Positions 22,335-24,190 of a stretch of DNA of 24,190 bases are shown piece by piece. How positions within the stretch are numbered: position 1 is the stretch's first letter; the number at the start of each line of letters is the position of its first letter. The notes beneath the pieces were generated by a model. The model worked only from the letters and a program-made list of their open reading frames with translations. It was not told where the DNA came from and ran no database searches. Source of the DNA: Thermoprotei archaeon (lineage in GTDB: Archaea; Thermoproteota; Thermoprotei_A; Sulfolobales; WANQ01); contig JALWGO010000266.1 in NCBI GenBank assembly GCA_027038805.1, positions 1-24,190 of the forward strand, read 5' to 3'. The position numbers were made by a program, and so were the translations under genes.

Positions 22335-23432
22335 ATGAGCATAGACGACTATGAGGGTATGGTAGTTATAGGCGCGGGACCCGCTGGCAGCACTCTCGCA
22401 TATCTTGCCAAACAACGCTTTAACACCAATATAGTAGTATATGAGGCTTTAAGGAGACCCGGTCTCAAGGCTTGTGGATGGGGTCTCCTCCGAAACGTTG
22501 AAGACTACATAGGCCCAATTCCTAGGGAAGCCGTTTTAAACAATATCAAGGGTTTTAGAATATATGTTGACGATGAACTAGTAGTAGACTACGGGTCTAA
22601 GAGAACTATAGCATACATGGTTGATAGACCCCTACTAATGGAGAAACTATTAGAACATAGTAATGCAGAGGTATTATTAGGACATAGGATTAGTGTGAGG
22701 GAAGCCGTAAGAATTCATCAGAATTATTTACCAGTAATAGCTACTGGTTTCCAATGGAGACCTAGAGATAGAAGACTTATACTTGGGATAGAATATAGAG
22801 TTGAGGACGCCCATATAGATGAGCCAGGTCTCATGGAGGTGTGGACCTGGTCGGGTATCGTGGGGTATCTATGGGTTTTCCCCTTTAATAGCAGGGAAGC
22901 CCATATAGGTATCGGTGGCACACTCCCCTATGCCGAGTTAAAGAGACTATTAGAAGAATTCATAAGGAGAGATAAAAGATTCGAGAACACGCGTATCGTT
23001 GACAGACTCTCCGGCTATGTAACAGTAAATGGCCTAGATGAAAAATTCCTAGGTCCCGGCATCCCGGTTATCGGTGAGGCTATGGGAGCTGTTTTCCCGT
23101 TAACTGGTGAGGGGATGAGGCCTTCTATGATTTCTGCTTGGAGTCTCATTGAAGCATTAAAGCAGGGGAACTGGAGGAAATATATTAGGGTGCTCCAGAA
23201 GACTGGTTTAACTAAAAGCATTAAACTACAATATAAGATGTTAAGACATATTGAGAAACGTAGAGCACACTTAAACGTAGATAAGCTTAGAAGCCTTGTA
23301 AAGGATTGCGAGTGGCTCGTCTACGAACTAGCTTTTGGTAAAATGAACACGTGGACTGTTCTAAGAGCTTTACCCTGCGGGCTGAAGAAGGCTTTGATAA
23401 TAGCTTCGCTTATAAGACGTTATAGTGGTTAG
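22335..23432 (+). CDS. Geranylgeranyl reductase-family FAD-dependent oxidoreductase
   Basis: The 365-aa flavoprotein has a Rossmann FAD motif GAGPAGS (13-19), VVYEALRRPGLKACGWG with C47 of the family 'CG' substrate-site motif, WVFPF (180-184), and the distal FAD motif GEAMGAVFPLTGEGMRPS (247-264). These order and motifs place it in the geranylgeranyl reductase family, whose archaeal members saturate the isoprenoid chains of membrane lipids or related isoprenoids. Paralogs are common, so which lipid it reduces is not settled. I chose ATG 22335 because GGTGG lies at 5-nt spacing. A GTG at 22326 would add three residues but lacks a ribosome binding site. A TATA-like CTATTATTCC near 22288-22297 suits either start. 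Confidence 0.85.
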   Translation: MSIDDYEGMVVIGAGPAGSTLAYLAKQRFNTNIVVYEALRRPGLKACGWGLLRNVEDYIGPIPREAVLNNIKGFRIYVDDELVVDYGSKRTIAYMVDRPLLMEKLLEHSNAEVLLGHRISVREAVRIHQNYLPVIATGFQWRPRDRRLILGIEYRVEDAHIDEPGLMEVWTWSGIVGYLWVFPFNSREAHIGIGGTLPYAELKRLLEEFIRRDKRFENTRIVDRLSGYVTVNGLDEKFLGPGIPVIGEAMGAVFPLTGEGMRPSMISAWSLIEALKQGNWRKYIRVLQKTGLTKSIKLQYKMLRHIEKRRAHLNVDKLRSLVKDCEWLVYELAFGKMNTWTVLRALPCGLKKALIIASLIRRYSG

Positions 23433-23435
23433 AGT

Positions 23436-23466
23436 TTAAAAAGTTTAATTATAGGGTAGAAAATTC
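23436..23466 (-). terminator. T-tract terminator after the carboxyltransferase gene
   Basis: On the minus strand the 40-nt convergent spacer reads GAATTTTCT, then AAACTTTTTAAACT, giving two T-tracts within 35 nt of the carboxyltransferase stop codon. The plus strand has no comparable T-run for the flavoprotein gene. Confidence 0.4.
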
Positions 23467-23472
23467 ACGGGA

Positions 23473-24190
23473 TTAGAGTGGTATGTTTCCATGCTTCTTA
23501 GGAGGTACTCTTACCCTAACCTCACGCTTAGTCAACAACAGTTCTAATGCCTTTATTAATTTAGGTCTAGTCTCATTGGGCTCTATTACATCATCGATGT
23601 AGCCCCTAGAGGCTGCTACATAGGGGTTAGCGAGTTTCTCACGATACTCCTTAGCGAGTTTCTCTAGGAGTTCTTGTCTTTCCTCAGGTGTCTTGGCTTG
23701 TGCTAATTGTTTACGGAATATTATTTCAGCTGCACCCTCAGCACCCATTACTGCTATCTCGGCTGTAGGCCATGCTACGACATAATCTGCTCCAAGATGC
23801 CTACTACTCATGGCGATATAGGCTCCGCCATATGCTTTCCTCACTATTACTGTTAGCTTCGGTACTGTTGCCTCACTATAGGCGTACAGGATTTTTGCTC
23901 CATGCCTAATAATCCCACCGTGTTCCTGGCGTGTGCCGGGTAGGTATCCGGGAACGTCTACGAAGGTTAGAAGAGGTATGTTGAAGGCGTCGCAGAATCT
24001 TACAAATCTTGCAATCTTATCGGATGAATCTATGTCTAATACACCAGCCATGTATGCCGGATTGTTTGCAATCACTCCTACTACATGGCCATTTAGCCTC
24101 GCGAATCCTACTATTGCATTCTTAGCCCACAATGAATGAACCTCAAAGAATGTGTCCTTGTCTACTACGCGGTTTATTATGTCATACATG
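23473..24190 (-). CDS. pccB: Propionyl-/methylmalonyl-CoA carboxyltransferase subunit, C-terminal part (partial)
   Basis: The frame is open to the right edge, so only the last 239 or so codons are present. The ATG at 24189 is an internal Met in the family's 'kPYDmr.ii...vDkdtFFE' segment, not a start. Visible family motifs include NNPAYMAGVLDIDSSDKIARF, FVDVPGYLPGTRQEHGGIIRHGAKILYAY (crotonase-fold oxyanion loop), RKAYGGAYIAMSS, MGAEGAAEII and the C-terminal KKHGNIPL. Full-length members have about 510-525 residues. The subunit transfers carboxyl from biotin to propionyl-CoA (or acetyl-CoA), or works in reverse in decarboxylases, in complex with biotin carrier and carboxylase proteins not seen here. 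The product, methylmalonyl-CoA, links it to the meaB gene at 15681-16646. A decarboxylase alpha subunit (MmdA) is the main alternative. Confidence 0.9.
   Translation of the reverse strand, partial: MYDIINRVVDKDTFFEVHSLWAKNAIVGFARLNGHVVGVIANNPAYMAGVLDIDSSDKIARFVRFCDAFNIPLLTFVDVPGYLPGTRQEHGGIIRHGAKILYAYSEATVPKLTVIVRKAYGGAYIAMSSRHLGADYVVAWPTAEIAVMGAEGAAEIIFRKQLAQAKTPEERQELLEKLAKEYREKLANPYVAASRGYIDDVIEPNETRPKLIKALELLLTKREVRVRVPPKKHGNIPL

Noticed and set aside
24187..24189. ATG as the true start of the carboxyltransferase
   Set aside because: It falls inside a conserved internal segment of a family of about 515 residues, and the frame is open to the edge of the window.

Overview
The window reads as chromosomal DNA of a hyperthermophilic crenarchaeon, most likely Desulfurococcales-like. 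It is AT-rich. Archaeal TATA boxes lie close upstream of short leaders, Shine-Dalgarno sites are of the GGAGGTGA type, and TTG and GTG starts are frequent. The gene content agrees: class III (archaeal) prepilins, a FlaJ/TadC-type pilus platform, a double-domain KaiC-like ATPase, a bifunctional phosphoglucose/phosphomannose isomerase, a geranylgeranyl-reductase-family flavoprotein and a secreted GH57 amylopullulanase. I do not name a species.

Region 1 (1-8936) is a type IV pilus-like surface-structure locus. On the minus strand, from about 5548 down to the left edge, run a two-TM protein, a small membrane-anchored beta-rich protein, a platform protein with two T2SSF domains, an 811-aa secreted, Thr-rich, membrane-anchored protein, and the N-terminal third of a FlaI/TadA-type secretion ATPase that leaves the window. 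Divergently on the plus strand lie a two-TM protein, a 164-aa prepilin and a 786-aa protein. The last has a prepilin N-terminus and pilin-like head, followed by roughly 600 residues of extra extracellular sequence. I read this as an assembly machine plus a pilin and a probable tip adhesin. It is not an archaellum operon as far as can be seen.

Region 2 (8937-12582) has an AT-rich spacer, then a minus-strand metallo-beta-lactamase-fold hydrolase, two unassigned small helical proteins (141 and 88 aa), and a divergent double KaiC-domain ATPase. The KaiC/88-aa intergenic region carries a 12-bp direct repeat with a 31-bp period.

Region 3 (12583-17645) is a tight minus-strand run: PGI/PMI isomerase, MeaB GTPase, a Yip1-like membrane protein, a single-TM extracytoplasmic protein, and a 519-aa protein with a C-terminal kinase-like fold and a possibly nucleotidyltransferase-derived N-terminus. 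Its last stop codon abuts that of the convergent KaiC-like gene with no base between them.

Region 4 (17646-24190) holds a 1261-aa secreted GH57 amylopullulanase with a membrane hairpin in its middle and a second extracellular domain after it. A SpoIIM-family membrane protein, a geranylgeranyl-reductase-family flavoprotein and the C-terminal part of a propionyl/methylmalonyl-CoA carboxyltransferase follow. MeaB and the carboxyltransferase both point to methylmalonyl-CoA metabolism. The GH57 enzyme and PGI/PMI fit growth on polysaccharide feeding central sugar phosphates. No tRNA, rRNA, CRISPR array or insertion sequence was seen.
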